64,000 nt of DNA from an uncultured Chlamydiae bacterium (lineage in GTDB: Bacteria; Chlamydiota; Chlamydiia; Chlamydiales; Rhabdochlamydiaceae). Both the position numbers and the translations under genes were made by a program. Below are positions 9,257 to 21,883 of the stretch, piece after piece (positions within the stretch are counted from its first letter, which is position 1; every line of letters starts with the position of its first letter). Under the pieces are notes generated by a model. That model ran no database searches, had not been told where the DNA came from, and saw nothing but the letters and a program-made list of their open reading frames with translations. The stretch is taken from assembly GCA_945952445.1 (NCBI GenBank), contig CAMFIG010000001.1:39001-103000 (forward strand), read 5' to 3'.

Positions 9257-9646
9257 TTAATGAAGGTGTGTGAGATAGTCATAGAGGTCTTTTTCAGAAA
9301 GCACTAAAAGGCTTCTATGCTCATAGCAAATCTCGCTGACAGCATCGATGATCTCTCCGTCTCCTACTCCGGGAATGCAGATAGCATGTAGATGAGGAAG
9401 AAGGTCGGTTTTTTGCAGAAGGCGAAGGCCTTTCATGTAGTCTCCGGTGCTAAATCCTTCCTCTTTAACACGGTAGAAAATTAGCTCTTTTTTAAATAAA
9501 AGTGCCTGGATCGCATAGGCAATTCCCTGGCTTTCTTCCGGGGGATTTCCTAAAGTATCTGCTAGCTGTGCAATGGAACGGCAGAATAGAGGGGTGCAAA
9601 ACTCCCCTTTTTCTGCTTCTCCGAACAGAAAAATGGTTGGTTTCAT
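9257..9646 (-). CDS. Conserved-looking protein of unknown function
   Basis: 129 residues from the ATG at 9646, which has GGAG 6 bp upstream; the frame stays open to 9694 without a better start. The sequence alternates hydrophobic strands and helices (PTIFLFGEA, LHAICIPGVGDGEII, RSLLVLSEKDLYDYLTHL), suggesting a small Rossmann-like alpha/beta fold. No signal peptide. It is convergent with the peroxiredoxin gene, 11 bp apart. I do not recognise the family. Confidence 0.6.
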   Translation of the reverse strand: MKPTIFLFGEAEKGEFCTPLFCRSIAQLADTLGNPPEESQGIAYAIQALLFKKELIFYRVKEEGFSTGDYMKGLRLLQKTDLLPHLHAICIPGVGDGEIIDAVSEICYEHRSLLVLSEKDLYDYLTHLH

Positions 9647-9794
9647 AAGAGCTCCATTCGATCTCTTCTTTCTTTTATATAAATCGCGTTTCATGCCTTA
9701 TTGTAAATACTTTTTTTTAAATTCGAGGAAAAAGAAAGGTTGATCGAATTAAAGTTTTTAATTATACCTAAAGAATTTTGCAAAGGAGGAAAGA

Positions 9795-11369
9795 ATGAAG
9801 ATCAAACAAACCATTTCATTGATGTTGCTGTGTGCGGCGAATTTTTTAAGTGCAGAAGAATCTCCTCATCATCGGATATTGACTTTGTTCCAGGAAGCCA
9901 GGTGTGGGGATTCATGTGCGACTTGCAAAATTTTTATAGAAAATGAATATGATTGGATTGATTGCACGCAAGATGCATATGTCTCATTTTGTTATTCTGA
10001 GGAAGAACTTCAGCAGTTTACAGAAGCCTTCCTATCGGTGAAAGAGCAGCTTATAGAGCAATTAGCGCAAAACGCAGAAAAAAGCACTCTCGTATGTATG
10101 ATTGTCGGAGGGTCAGCTGCAAAAGAAATCCTTCCCTGGCTGGAAGAGGAATGGAAGGAAGTGCCAAACTCTGCAGTGAGATTGATCCATCAAGAGAAAC
10201 TAATTGAATGCCATTTGGTTCCTTCTAGACAGCTGCAAAGTCCCAAGCTGTTATTCCATATTGCAGCGCCGAAATCTTCTTTACAAACAGTAGAAGGATT
10301 AAAAGAGAGATGGTCTTATTTCTTTGCGCAGTCTTTGACAAAAAGCCACCTAGAAGATCTGTTTCACCGGATTCGAGTGCCTTTTGTGGTACATGCTGAA
10401 GAAGGCTTATTGCCATCCCAGATTAATTTAAGTGCCTTTCCTGCTAGGGATAAGGAGGCTCTTGCTCTTGAATCTCTTGCAAAAGAAGTGCAGCAAATGG
10501 AAACAGAGGTATCTGAAGAGGAATGGGATCTATTGCGAAAGTTTTGGCTTAACTGGGTTGTAAGTGAGCAATCTGCTATGCAAGATGTATGTGCGCTATC
10601 TGGTTTCATGAAAGAACTCAATCTTTTTGATCCTAATATCAGTTCTTATGAAGAATTTCTTATTTCTTCCGAAAAAGTTCTAGGGGAGTTGTCTTTTGAA
10701 GAAATGCAGCGGAATTTCTCTACGTATCTAGCCATAGAGCATCAGCTCCTGCAGATGATCTATCCCGCAAGCTATGATGCCAAGCCCTTGCAGCTTTTTG
10801 CGGCTGAGCATAAGCAGGAATTACTTTCAAAAAGCCAGATCGATGCCTGGTTTTCTCAAATGCCGCTAGAGAGTCGAAAGGAGGAGAAGCCTAAACGGGC
10901 GTTTGCATCCCCATCGCAGTATTCCTCTTCTCTCTTGCTTGAGAAATCTTATTACAGCGATGAGGACTTAGATAAGTTTTATAGTCTTCCCATCAATGAA
11001 TCGGATAAAAAAATAGTGCGCTACATCATTAAAACGATGGCAGAGAAAAATATGATGCAGCTCTTAATGGAGAAAAAAGGCCTAGAGAAAAAAGGAAAAA
11101 AAATCCGCCATATCCATCCTCTGCGGTTTATAGGATTTATTCTTTCAGATGAAGGACTGAAAAGAAACCTTAAGGCGTTTTCGAAAAACTATTTTAAATG
11201 GTCAAACTTTGTAGAGGGATTTGTCGATAGGATGAAAGAAGAAGGGCAAAGGGGGCAGTTAATGCCTTATGTACCGGGATTTGCAAAAGAGCTTCATGCA
11301 GACCCTGAACAGGTTGCGAAATATATTCAAAATCGAGATTACGAAAAACTGATTGAGTATTTTTTGTGA
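9795..11369 (+). CDS. Large secreted protein of unknown function, possible degenerate M16-like middle region
   Basis: 524 residues with ribosome site AAAGGAGG upstream and a signal peptide (MKIKQTISLMLLCAANFLSA). A cysteine-rich block follows (residues 36-57). The middle (about 170-340) has an arrangement like the second half of M16 peptidase domains, with FFAQSLTKSHLEDLFHRI then SEEEWDLLRKFWLNW, but no HxxEH zinc motif is present, so any relation would be non-catalytic. The lysine-rich C-terminus (about 390-524: KKGKKIRHIHPLRFIGF, YVPGFAKEL) looks like a separate helical domain. Likely periplasmic; function unknown. Confidence 0.65.
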   Translation: MKIKQTISLMLLCAANFLSAEESPHHRILTLFQEARCGDSCATCKIFIENEYDWIDCTQDAYVSFCYSEEELQQFTEAFLSVKEQLIEQLAQNAEKSTLVCMIVGGSAAKEILPWLEEEWKEVPNSAVRLIHQEKLIECHLVPSRQLQSPKLLFHIAAPKSSLQTVEGLKERWSYFFAQSLTKSHLEDLFHRIRVPFVVHAEEGLLPSQINLSAFPARDKEALALESLAKEVQQMETEVSEEEWDLLRKFWLNWVVSEQSAMQDVCALSGFMKELNLFDPNISSYEEFLISSEKVLGELSFEEMQRNFSTYLAIEHQLLQMIYPASYDAKPLQLFAAEHKQELLSKSQIDAWFSQMPLESRKEEKPKRAFASPSQYSSSLLLEKSYYSDEDLDKFYSLPINESDKKIVRYIIKTMAEKNMMQLLMEKKGLEKKGKKIRHIHPLRFIGFILSDEGLKRNLKAFSKNYFKWSNFVEGFVDRMKEEGQRGQLMPYVPGFAKELHADPEQVAKYIQNRDYEKLIEYFL

Positions 11370-11406
11370 TTTTTTTGTGTCTTTAAATGTTGACCGTAAT
11401 TTCTAG

Positions 11407-11456
11407 GGGCTGTTAAAGATAAGACTTAAAGGAGAAGGGTCTTAAACTCGCAGCCC
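11407..11456 (+). promoter_or_regulatory. Nested stem-loop leader upstream of the sulfatase-fold gene
   Basis: Outer stem GGGCTG (11407-11412) with CAGCCC (11451-11456); inner stem TAAGAC (11420-11425) with GTCTTA (11439-11444). The inner loop carries AAAGGAG, which looks like a ribosome site but has no start codon at usable distance. A TTGACC near 11390 could be a -35. The ATG of the next gene is at 11473. It has no T-tract, so it is not a standard terminator; it could be a structured 5' leader. Confidence 0.35.
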
Positions 11457-11472
11457 TTGCAGTAACACCGGA

Positions 11473-13363
11473 ATGAATTCAAGTGAACACCAAGATCCAT
11501 CTTCTCACAGGCTTTTTGTTGTAAATTACCTCTATTTTGGTCTGTTTTTTCTTATAGCTGCAACGGTTCAGATCTACCATATCGAACTCATTGCAGATAC
11601 ATCCTTTTTTGTGCGCTCTTTTTTCTACGTTTATGCTGTTTTGGAAAGTGCCATTGAAGCCACGGTGCTTGCTTGGCTGTGCGCTTGGATAGAGCAGCGA
11701 TTTGCCAGCTGGGTTCGCATTTGCTTTATTATCTGTTCTTTTGCTCTTTTGCTTTCCCATGTCGTCGATTTCTTTTTAGAGCGACTGATGGATATGTCGG
11801 TTTGGTATGCTTTAGAGTTTGTGTCACAGGAAAGCTATGCGAACTTTGTGGAAATGTTGTATGCGAGCAACATAGATATTTTTACATGGTTAAAAGGTGG
11901 ATTGATAGCAGGCGGCTTAATTGCTTTTGGCCTAATTGGATACCATCAGACAAGAAAAGTATGTGTGAAGGTAGGGAACGTAGGTTCTTCTCGTTTATTT
12001 GCAACTTTGATTGTTTCAGCGTCCCTTGGTTTGTTTATTTGGGATAGTCTGTTTTCTCCGTTTACCTATTTGGATTCTTTTTCTAAGTATGCAAAAGCTC
12101 TGCCTTGGAAAAGAACTCTTCAGGTTCCAGCCTCTGAAATCCTTGTCACAGGAAGCCCCCTTCGAGATCCTTGGACTAGCAAGGAAGGTTTTAAAGACCT
12201 GGATTCACGTCCTTTTTCTTTAGAACGCAAGCCCGACATTTATTTGTTTGTCGTTGAAAGCTTAAGGGAGGATTTTCTCACCTATGAGGTGACGCCAACA
12301 ATCGCGCAGTTTCGACAAGAAAACATCCATTTTCCCTTAGCATTTTCCAATGCGAATGCAACCCAAATTTCTTGGTTTTCTCTTTTTTATTCGATGTACC
12401 CTTTCTACTGGACGCAATTTAATCCTAAGCATTGGAAAGAAGGGAGCAGTTCTTTGTCTTTGCTGAAAAAAATGGGTTATGAAATCAACATCTATGCTTC
12501 TAGTAGATTGAGCTATTACAAAATGGATCAGATGCTTTTAGGGGAGCATTGCCATCTGGCAGACAGGCTATATGAATGCCGCACCTCAGCATCCCAAGCT
12601 CCCTCTGAATCGGATGGCATTGCCATGCAAAAGTTATTGGATGATGCCCTTTCTGCAGAGAAAAAAGGGGGAAGGCTATTTGTCGTATTTTTAGATGCGA
12701 CTCATTTTGATTATAGCTGGCCGCAAGACCAAGCGCCTCTTTTTGAACCTTATGAAGAGAAAATTAACTACTTACAAGCCGCTTGCAATCGGCGAAATCT
12801 CGATCTTATTAAAAATCGATATAAGAATGCTTTGCGGTACGTAGATACTCTCTTTGGTCGTTTCGAAGACGCATTAAAAACAGCAGGCCATTGGGAGGAT
12901 GCCGTAGTTTTATTTACAGCAGATCATGGGGAGGAGTTTAATGAGCATGGGCATTTATTCCATGCCTCCAGTTTATCTCATCCTCAAATCCATATTCCTC
13001 TCTATTTGAAACTGGAAAAGCAACAAATGGAAAAAACCTTTCGTCTGAGTTCTATGGCTTGCCATATGGATGTGTTTCCCACTATATTCCATTATCTAAT
13101 TGGAGAGAATTGTCTGGATAGTGTGTTGCAAGGAGAGAGTTTGTTTGCAGAAAAACGCCATGATTTTGTGGTGGGGGCAAGATACAATGCAAGCCGTACC
13201 CCCTTTGAATTTTATATTCATAATGGGGAGTCCAAGCTTCTTTTACAGTTCAGTAATCGCTATGATGTCTTCCACTCCAGGTCGTTGCAAGTCATCGGAA
13301 TGAGAAACCATCAGGAAGAAAATGTTCCCTATAACTTTTCTACGATACGACAACATTTTGGGG

Positions 13364-13392
<29 letters not shown>
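11473..13392 (+). CDS. Inner-membrane sulfatase/alkaline-phosphatase-fold protein (phosphoethanolamine or lipoteichoic acid synthase-like)
   Basis: 639 residues. Residues ~15-200 hold about five transmembrane helices; a sulfatase-type domain follows from ~250 (KPDIYLFVVESLREDF). T297 in NANATQISWF is in place of the nucleophile of EptA/LtaS enzymes, and D484-H485-G486-E487 in ADHGEEFNEHGH supplies metal ligands with FLDATHFDY. Such proteins transfer phosphoethanolamine or phosphoglycerol, or hydrolyse sulfate or phosphate esters, on the outer face of the membrane. The substrate cannot be read from sequence; envelope decoration (lipid A or LPS core) is plausible. The next gene starts inside its 3' end. 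Confidence 0.8.
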
Positions 13393-16806
<3,414 letters not shown>

Positions 16807-16810
<4 letters not shown>

Positions 16811-17556
16811 AAGGATCCTTTCAGATGGTATAATAAGATCGCTCCGGCGCTTGCGACGTTCAGCGATTCTGAACAGGGTTGCATCGGTATGGCAATCGGA
16901 GTAAATCTCTGTATAGCATCCGATCTCGCCCCGCTGGATTCCCGACTTAACACCAAGGCAGTAGGAGGCTGAGGATCTACTTGATCTAAGAGCGTTCCTT
17001 CCATATCCGCAACGTAGACATGAAAAGATCGGCTAAGAGATATCCACTCTTCCCAAGACCCTTCTTGCAAGGGAAGGAAAAATGTAGCGCCCTTCGCTGC
17101 GCGAATTGCTTTGTCATTAAAAGGATCGCAGCTATGTTCCGTGATAAAGACCCCATCCCATCCGAACGCAAGAGCGCTTCTAAGCAGGGTGCCTAAATTG
17201 CCCGGATCAGAGATCCCATCTAGGATAAGCAGTCGCTGTGCAGAGCCTACGTGCTGGAATGGAGGCATCTCGACAATAGCGGCAATAGGTTCCGGGTTTT
17301 GCAGTCCAGTAATTTTTTTTAAGATTGGCTCGGAAACTTGGTAGGCTTCCTGCGCGTATTGCTCTATGTCGGGAGCCTTGTTTGAAGTATATATTAACAT
17401 AAGGAGGGGGACTTTGCGGTCTATAAGCTCTTGGATGAGCTTAAGGCCGCTAATACATACCCGCTTTTCAAGCCGGCGGAAGCCCTTATCTTCTCGTAAT
17501 TTGACCCAATATTTTACAATTGGATGTTGCAGACTGGAGAGAATTCGTGTTACCAT
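16807..17556 (-). CDS. SpoU/TrmH-family RNA 2'-O-methyltransferase
   Basis: 249 residues from the ATG at 17556 (GTG at 17562 also possible). The N-terminus resembles the substrate-binding domain (SLQHPIVKYWVKLR). SPOUT motifs are present: LDGISDPGNLGTLLRSALAFG (motif 1 region; only part quoted) and IPMQPCSESLNVASAGAILLYH (motif 3, residues ESLNVA). Motif 2, usually LGNEGxG, reads LSRESSGARS, a notable divergence. It probably methylates a ribose in rRNA or tRNA; the site is unknown. Coupled to rsgA, which also acts on ribosomes. Confidence 0.82.
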
Positions 17557-17622
17557 CTTCACGGTTATAAAAAAAACATAGAAATCATGATCTCATAATC
17601 TATTTTCTCTATCAAGACTCAT

Positions 17623-18546
17623 ATGAAGAAAAAGAAAAAAAACGTTCTGAAGTTAGCGGGTGTTGCTCTCTGGCCTTTTTTGCTTTTAGGTCTCGGGATA
17701 GCTCTATGTCAAAGCAAATCAGGCTTTTCTGTTGCAAAAATTCGCCCATCTTATGAGTTTTCTTTAAAAGTGGGGAGTTCTCCCACCCCGGAAGAGCAAA
17801 AAGCATTGCAAGAGATTTTTCTCCAGGAGTTTCAATATATTGGCAATGGCGCTCAGTGCTATGTTTTTGCTTCCAAGGATCAGGAATATGTTCTTAAATT
17901 TTTTAAGATTAAACATCTGACACCTAAATATTGGTTGAATTATTTCCCTTTGCCATGGATGGAAAAATATCGCTTTGAAAAGATCGATCGCAGGGAGAAT
18001 AAGAGAACCGAGACGTTTAGCAGTTTTAAAATTGCCTTTGAAGAGTTTCGAGAGCATACGGGACTTGTTTTTGTTCACCTGGCAAAAACAAAAAACCAGC
18101 TTCGCAAGGTTTGCGTAGTTGATAAGTTGCAAAATAGATATTGGGTTCCTCTAGATGAAGTGCCTTTCATTCTGCAAAAAAAAGCGGTTGTTTTGTACAC
18201 CTATTTACGGCAGCTGCTCGACCAAGGAAAAGAAACGGAGGCATTAGCTGCAATGCGCTCTGTTTTAGAGCTTGTCCGGATACGATGCAGCTTGGGTCTT
18301 GCCGATAAAGACGGAGGAGTAGGCGCCAACTATGGTTTTATCGATGGAGAGCCTGTCCACATTGATGTAGGCCGGATCATCCGCGACGAATCGTTAAAAA
18401 CCCCGATTCATTCTCTGCGTGAAGTTTTTCGGGTAAGTAAAAAAATGGAGGGGTGGCTTCAAAAAGAATACCCCGGACTGATTCCTCGCTTCCAAGAAGA
18501 AGTACACGACATTCTGGATAGCTATGAGCTGATGGGGACGTTCTAA
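17623..18546 (+). CDS. Membrane-anchored kinase-fold protein, paralogue 1
   Basis: 307 residues. A lysine-rich start and one transmembrane helix (10-29) place the rest outside the inner membrane if the usual inside-positive rule holds. Kinase-like signs: glycine loop GNGAQCYVF (74-82), VLKFFK with K92, ADKD (227-230) as a catalytic-loop candidate with NYGF (236-239), and HIDVG (246-250) in the place of DFG. It most resembles atypical kinase or choline-kinase folds, not Hanks kinases. It is paralogous to the next gene, which lies tail to tail with a 4-bp overlap. Activity and substrate unknown. Confidence 0.65.
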   Translation: MKKKKKNVLKLAGVALWPFLLLGLGIALCQSKSGFSVAKIRPSYEFSLKVGSSPTPEEQKALQEIFLQEFQYIGNGAQCYVFASKDQEYVLKFFKIKHLTPKYWLNYFPLPWMEKYRFEKIDRRENKRTETFSSFKIAFEEFREHTGLVFVHLAKTKNQLRKVCVVDKLQNRYWVPLDEVPFILQKKAVVLYTYLRQLLDQGKETEALAAMRSVLELVRIRCSLGLADKDGGVGANYGFIDGEPVHIDVGRIIRDESLKTPIHSLREVFRVSKKMEGWLQKEYPGLIPRFQEEVHDILDSYELMGTF

Positions 18547-19406
18547 AACTTCTTAAGTTCCTCTTCGAAGTAATCTGCCAATTCTGGGTATTGAGAGGCC
18601 CATTTATAAAAGCTTTTAGTGATCTCTCGGATCTCGCTTTGCGAGATTTGATGCAGAGGATCCATGCGGAATTTCCCGATATCAAACTGGATGGCTCGGT
18701 CTTGGATTAAACCAAAGTTTTTTCTTAAAATCGGATCGTTGTCGACAACGCCAGCCTTGCCGAACCGATAGATGAGTTGCAAAACACTAGAAACAATCTC
18801 TTTTGCTTTCTCTATATTCCCTTCTTTCATCAGGTTCTGGATTCTTGGATAAATGAGATCTGCTTTTTTTTGCAGCATAAATGATGTCTTGCCAATGTCG
18901 AGCATGTAAGATTTACCCCTCTTATCAGACACCCGGACTTTATGTGTTCGAGTTGGATTCAAGTGCAAAAATACAATGCCGGTTTCTTCCGGAAAATGAA
19001 GGTATGCTAGCTTTGGGGCCATAAATGTTGAAAACGCCTTCTCTAACCGTTTTTGCCTTTCTAGGTAGAAAGGGTTTTTATCCCAAAGAATGTAGCTGAA
19101 GCTGGTAGTCTCTCGCAATTTATGCTGTTTGAAGAACTTAAGTACATATTGTCCATCTTCGCTGATAAATACGTAAGCCTGGGATCCTTTGTTAAAAAAT
19201 TTCCAGGATTGGTCTAAAATTACATCGATTTCGGCCTGTTTTTCCGGACCTAAATAGGGAATTTCCCATTCGGGATGGAAAGCAAAGCAAGAATGCACTT
19301 TTTTCGGAGAAAATCCGGAAGGTTCTTTGTAGAAAAAACGATCGAGGCCAACCCATAGGCTCAATCCCAAACCCACAATGCTCAAAGATAAACAGATACG
19401 TTTCAT
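18543..19406 (-). CDS. Membrane-anchored kinase-fold protein, paralogue 2
   Basis: 287 residues with ribosome site GAGGA and one N-terminal transmembrane helix (5-21). Same plan as the neighbour: KGSQAYVF (73-80), VLKFFK (88-93), shared LQKKA block, VDND (221-224), NFGL (230-233) and FDIG (241-244). Shared residues at all the kinase-like positions suggest conserved function in both copies. The tail-to-tail arrangement means an inverted duplication. Function unknown. Confidence 0.65.
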   Translation of the reverse strand: MKRICLSLSIVGLGLSLWVGLDRFFYKEPSGFSPKKVHSCFAFHPEWEIPYLGPEKQAEIDVILDQSWKFFNKGSQAYVFISEDGQYVLKFFKQHKLRETTSFSYILWDKNPFYLERQKRLEKAFSTFMAPKLAYLHFPEETGIVFLHLNPTRTHKVRVSDKRGKSYMLDIGKTSFMLQKKADLIYPRIQNLMKEGNIEKAKEIVSSVLQLIYRFGKAGVVDNDPILRKNFGLIQDRAIQFDIGKFRMDPLHQISQSEIREITKSFYKWASQYPELADYFEEELKKF

Positions 19407-19541
19407 AAGATCCTCATCAACAAGGGAATCATATCAGAATAGCTTTTTTGCTTCCTTAATTTCTCTTGTCTGAAAATTAAAAATTTATCTTTCCTTAATA
19501 AGAAAATGATAAAATCTTTTTTAAAAAAGAGGGGTTTGTTT

Positions 19542-19634
19542 ATGAATTCTATTTTTCCTTTATGTGGAGCTCGACAGCCTTTTGAAGAAAAGCCCGTGTT
19601 ACAGCGTCAAAATTTCGAAGGATGGTTTAGATGA
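19542..19634 (+). CDS. Possible 30-residue peptide ORF upstream of kinase 1
   Basis: ATG at 19542 with GAGGGG eight bases upstream, reading MNSIFPLCGARQPFEEKP and on to TGA at 19632-19634. The downstream kinase ATG is 32 bp away. It could be a leader peptide or the remnant of a lost gene. No independent support. Confidence 0.2.
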   Translation: MNSIFPLCGARQPFEEKPVLQRQNFEGWFR

Positions 19635-19666
19635 TAAGGAAAACACGTCTCAGGTAGAGTAACTTC

Positions 19667-21079
19667 ATGGCTTGTCATATACACTCAGGGTTTTCTGGAT
19701 CTGTTTTTCATGAAGGGAGTAACTCTCCCCAAGGAAAGTTTACAGCTGTTAAACTGAAAGAACGCTCAGATGTCAAACCGGGAGATTGGATAGAAATTGC
19801 GCGAGGCAAAGCAAAACGGGTATTTATGCAGGTGCAGCGATCTCCTGAGCAGGAAAATCTTTTGCAAATAGATCGATCCAGAGTGATTTATCTTGCCTGC
19901 GCAGGAAAAGAAGAAGAGCTTCTTTCTGAAGTAGAAACAGCTCAGCGCATTGAGGTTGCCATTGGAAATTTTCTAGAGGAAACGAATATTGCTACCAATC
20001 TTCGGATAGTACCTAATGACCAATGTGTCATGATAGAGACGCAAGCTGCCATTGCGGATTTAGATAACTACATACAGCAAAGCTTAAACAAAGATAGCCC
20101 ATATACAGAGGTAATGGATTTGGGAGCGCAGTTAATCCATGGGATGGGTCAGTTGCATCGAGCGGGGTATATGACAGGGGATCTTAAGTTAGAAAACGCC
20201 TTGGTATTTCGTGAAGAAGGCCGTCTGGTTGTAAGAATTTCAGACTTTGGAAAAACAACCCAAGCAGCAAAAGAGCCTCTTTTTTATTCTGGCAATCCTC
20301 GCTATGCAGCGCCGGAGAATGTCTTGACATTCAAGGCAGAGGTGTATGGGGTCGGGCTTATGTTAGTTCGTCTACTTGAAGAAGCCTGCGTAGATAAGGC
20401 ATTTGTAGAAGGTGTGGCAAGTTTACCCAAGCGTAAATCCGGTATACTGGATACTTCTAAAGGTTTGGTCGGTAGGCGCGGTGTTGAAGGAGTTGCTGTG
20501 GCTCACGGAGCACATGGAGGAAAAGGTATTCTGTGTGCGTTAGATAAGGTGAGTGCATTTGCAAAAGCACGAACAAGAGTAAGATCCATTGCATCTGTAG
20601 CTAGAAGGAGAAACGCTGTTATTCAGGAATATGTGGAAAAAATACTGGCTCCTCATGCCAAGAAAGTATGGAGTTCGGTAGATCCAAACCTCATAGACCA
20701 GCTAATCCGATTGATTCTAGAAATGCTGTACTTAACTCCCGGTGAAAGGCCTGACATGGAGTCTGTAGAGTGTCGATTTAGAAATATTTTAGCTCTTATG
20801 ACATCCTCAGCTCCGAGCTTAGAGAGGATTTCTTTAAAAAATCGCTGCTTGTCCACAGATTCTTCTCAGAGTGTGAGCAGTAGAAGTACTGGGTCTGAGC
20901 CTAACACAGATGAAAGGACATCAATATCATCAGATGACAGTCCTGCAACAGCTAGATCCCGTAAAACTTTCGGAAAGGCTTCGATAATGGCTCATTACGC
21001 CATGCAATGTTATAGGACTCTCGAGGAGTTCGGATTTGTCAATAACATTGATGACAATTCATATATCGCCCTTGATTGA
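19667..21079 (+). CDS. Hanks-type Ser/Thr protein kinase, effector-like, paralogue 1
   Basis: 470 residues, no signal peptide or membrane helix. Kinase core: catalytic loop GDLKLEN (171-177) with D172 and N177, ISDFGK with DFG 193-195, and PRYAAPEN with APE 215-217, then EVYGVGLML. The N-lobe is diverged; ARGKAKRVF (45-53) may be the glycine loop and K81 in CAGKEEELLSEVE the ATP-binding lysine, shared with the paralogue. The HRD arginine is replaced (TGDL). The C-terminus is a Ser/Thr-rich tail (~385-440). It looks like an effector kinase acting in the host and not a PknB-type receptor; type III secretion is an inference. Confidence 0.8.
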   Translation: MACHIHSGFSGSVFHEGSNSPQGKFTAVKLKERSDVKPGDWIEIARGKAKRVFMQVQRSPEQENLLQIDRSRVIYLACAGKEEELLSEVETAQRIEVAIGNFLEETNIATNLRIVPNDQCVMIETQAAIADLDNYIQQSLNKDSPYTEVMDLGAQLIHGMGQLHRAGYMTGDLKLENALVFREEGRLVVRISDFGKTTQAAKEPLFYSGNPRYAAPENVLTFKAEVYGVGLMLVRLLEEACVDKAFVEGVASLPKRKSGILDTSKGLVGRRGVEGVAVAHGAHGGKGILCALDKVSAFAKARTRVRSIASVARRRNAVIQEYVEKILAPHAKKVWSSVDPNLIDQLIRLILEMLYLTPGERPDMESVECRFRNILALMTSSAPSLERISLKNRCLSTDSSQSVSSRSTGSEPNTDERTSISSDDSPATARSRKTFGKASIMAHYAMQCYRTLEEFGFVNNIDDNSYIALD

Positions 21080-21117
21080 TAGTCATATTATTTTCAAATA
21101 TAAAGACTTGAAGTTGT

Positions 21118-21151
21118 CATCTCCTCAGATAGAGAGGGGATGTTTTGTTTT
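21118..21151 (+). terminator. Intrinsic terminator after kinase 1
   Basis: Stem CATCTCCTC (21118-21126) with GAGGGGATG (21134-21142), one G-U pair, followed by TTTTGTTTT. Confidence 0.75.
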
Positions 21152-21220
21152 AGAGCAAAAAGAGTTTTCTAGGTTGGTGTCTGTAATTTGCAATAATCTG
21201 ATTATAATTTAATTATTTTA

Positions 21221-21250
21221 TTGATTGTATAAATGATGTTATTATATAAT
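21221..21250 (+). promoter_or_regulatory. Candidate promoter of the Ser-rich small gene
   Basis: TTGATT (21221-21226), an 18-bp spacer, and TATAAT (21245-21250), 38 bp before the ATG at 21288, in strongly AT-rich DNA. Confidence 0.5.
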
Positions 21251-21287
21251 TTAGTTGTAAAAAGTAATAATTTAATATAGGTTTATT

Positions 21288-21635
21288 ATGAGAATAGGAA
21301 ATGTAAATGATCGACTTCAGGCCTCATTTGAGGCTGAGATGGCAGAGACAGCTAGCTCTAGCTCGTCGTCAGTATTTCAAGTAATGGCTCAACTAGCGCA
21401 GAGAGTAGCTTCTGTGGTTGGATCAGTGCTTGAGAGGATAGGATTGAGTTCGCAGAAGAAAAGCTCTGGGAATCAAACAGGGTTAGAAATGGTCGCAGCC
21501 CATACAAAACCTAGCAAGCCAACTAAGATACAGGAAGTAGAGGCAGATTTGAGAAAAAAGATTGAGCAAGGGCGCAAAAGTGGTAAAGATCTGTTCAATG
21601 AATTTCTACAAAGGGAGCTAAAATCAATCACCTAA
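21288..21635 (+). CDS. Small Ser-rich protein, effector-like, between the two kinases
   Basis: 115 residues; weak ribosome site TAGG. A stretch of six serines (24-29, ASSSSSSV) leads into an amphipathic hydrophobic segment (QVMAQLAQRVASVVGSVLERIGL), then a polar region and a charged C-terminal helix. No cysteine, no signal peptide. It has its own promoter and terminator, between two kinase paralogues. It could be a kinase substrate, partner or secreted protein. I do not recognise it. Confidence 0.55.
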   Translation: MRIGNVNDRLQASFEAEMAETASSSSSSVFQVMAQLAQRVASVVGSVLERIGLSSQKKSSGNQTGLEMVAAHTKPSKPTKIQEVEADLRKKIEQGRKSGKDLFNEFLQRELKSIT

Positions 21636-21665
21636 AGGATGGGCTAGAACTCTATCCTATTTATA

Positions 21666-21693
21666 AAGGGGGCTTCCAAAAGCCCTCTTTTTT
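21666..21693 (+). terminator. Intrinsic terminator after the Ser-rich gene
   Basis: Stem AAGGGGGCTT with AAGCCCTCTT (one G-U pair) around a four-base loop, followed by a T run. Confidence 0.8.
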
Positions 21694-21841
21694 ATTAGGT
21701 TAAAGCTATTCTGCCGAGAGATGGATTTTAACTTTGCTGCAATTTTTTCCGCTTTTCTAATTGTCAGCTTGTTTTTTGATTTTTATTTTGTATCGTTTTG
21801 CTTATGGTGTTTTAGTTTTGTTTATTTTTTTATAAATTATT

Positions 21842-21852
21842 GATATAATAAT
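21842..21852 (+). promoter_or_regulatory. Candidate -10 region of kinase 2
   Basis: GATATAATAAT, 32 bp before the start codon at 21884. The identical 11-mer occurs before the 884-residue gene at 61229-61239. No good -35 is visible. Confidence 0.4.
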
Positions 21853-21883
21853 CAGCGTGTAATTTGCACGGCTGATTGGTTTT

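Noticed and set aside
9740..9946. 68-codon frame overlapping the start of the secreted protein
   Set aside because: Out of frame with the real gene, which has a signal peptide and an AAAGGAGG site at 9795.
9795..11369. Active M16 peptidase
   Set aside because: The arrangement in the middle is suggestive, but HxxEH and the distal Glu are missing.
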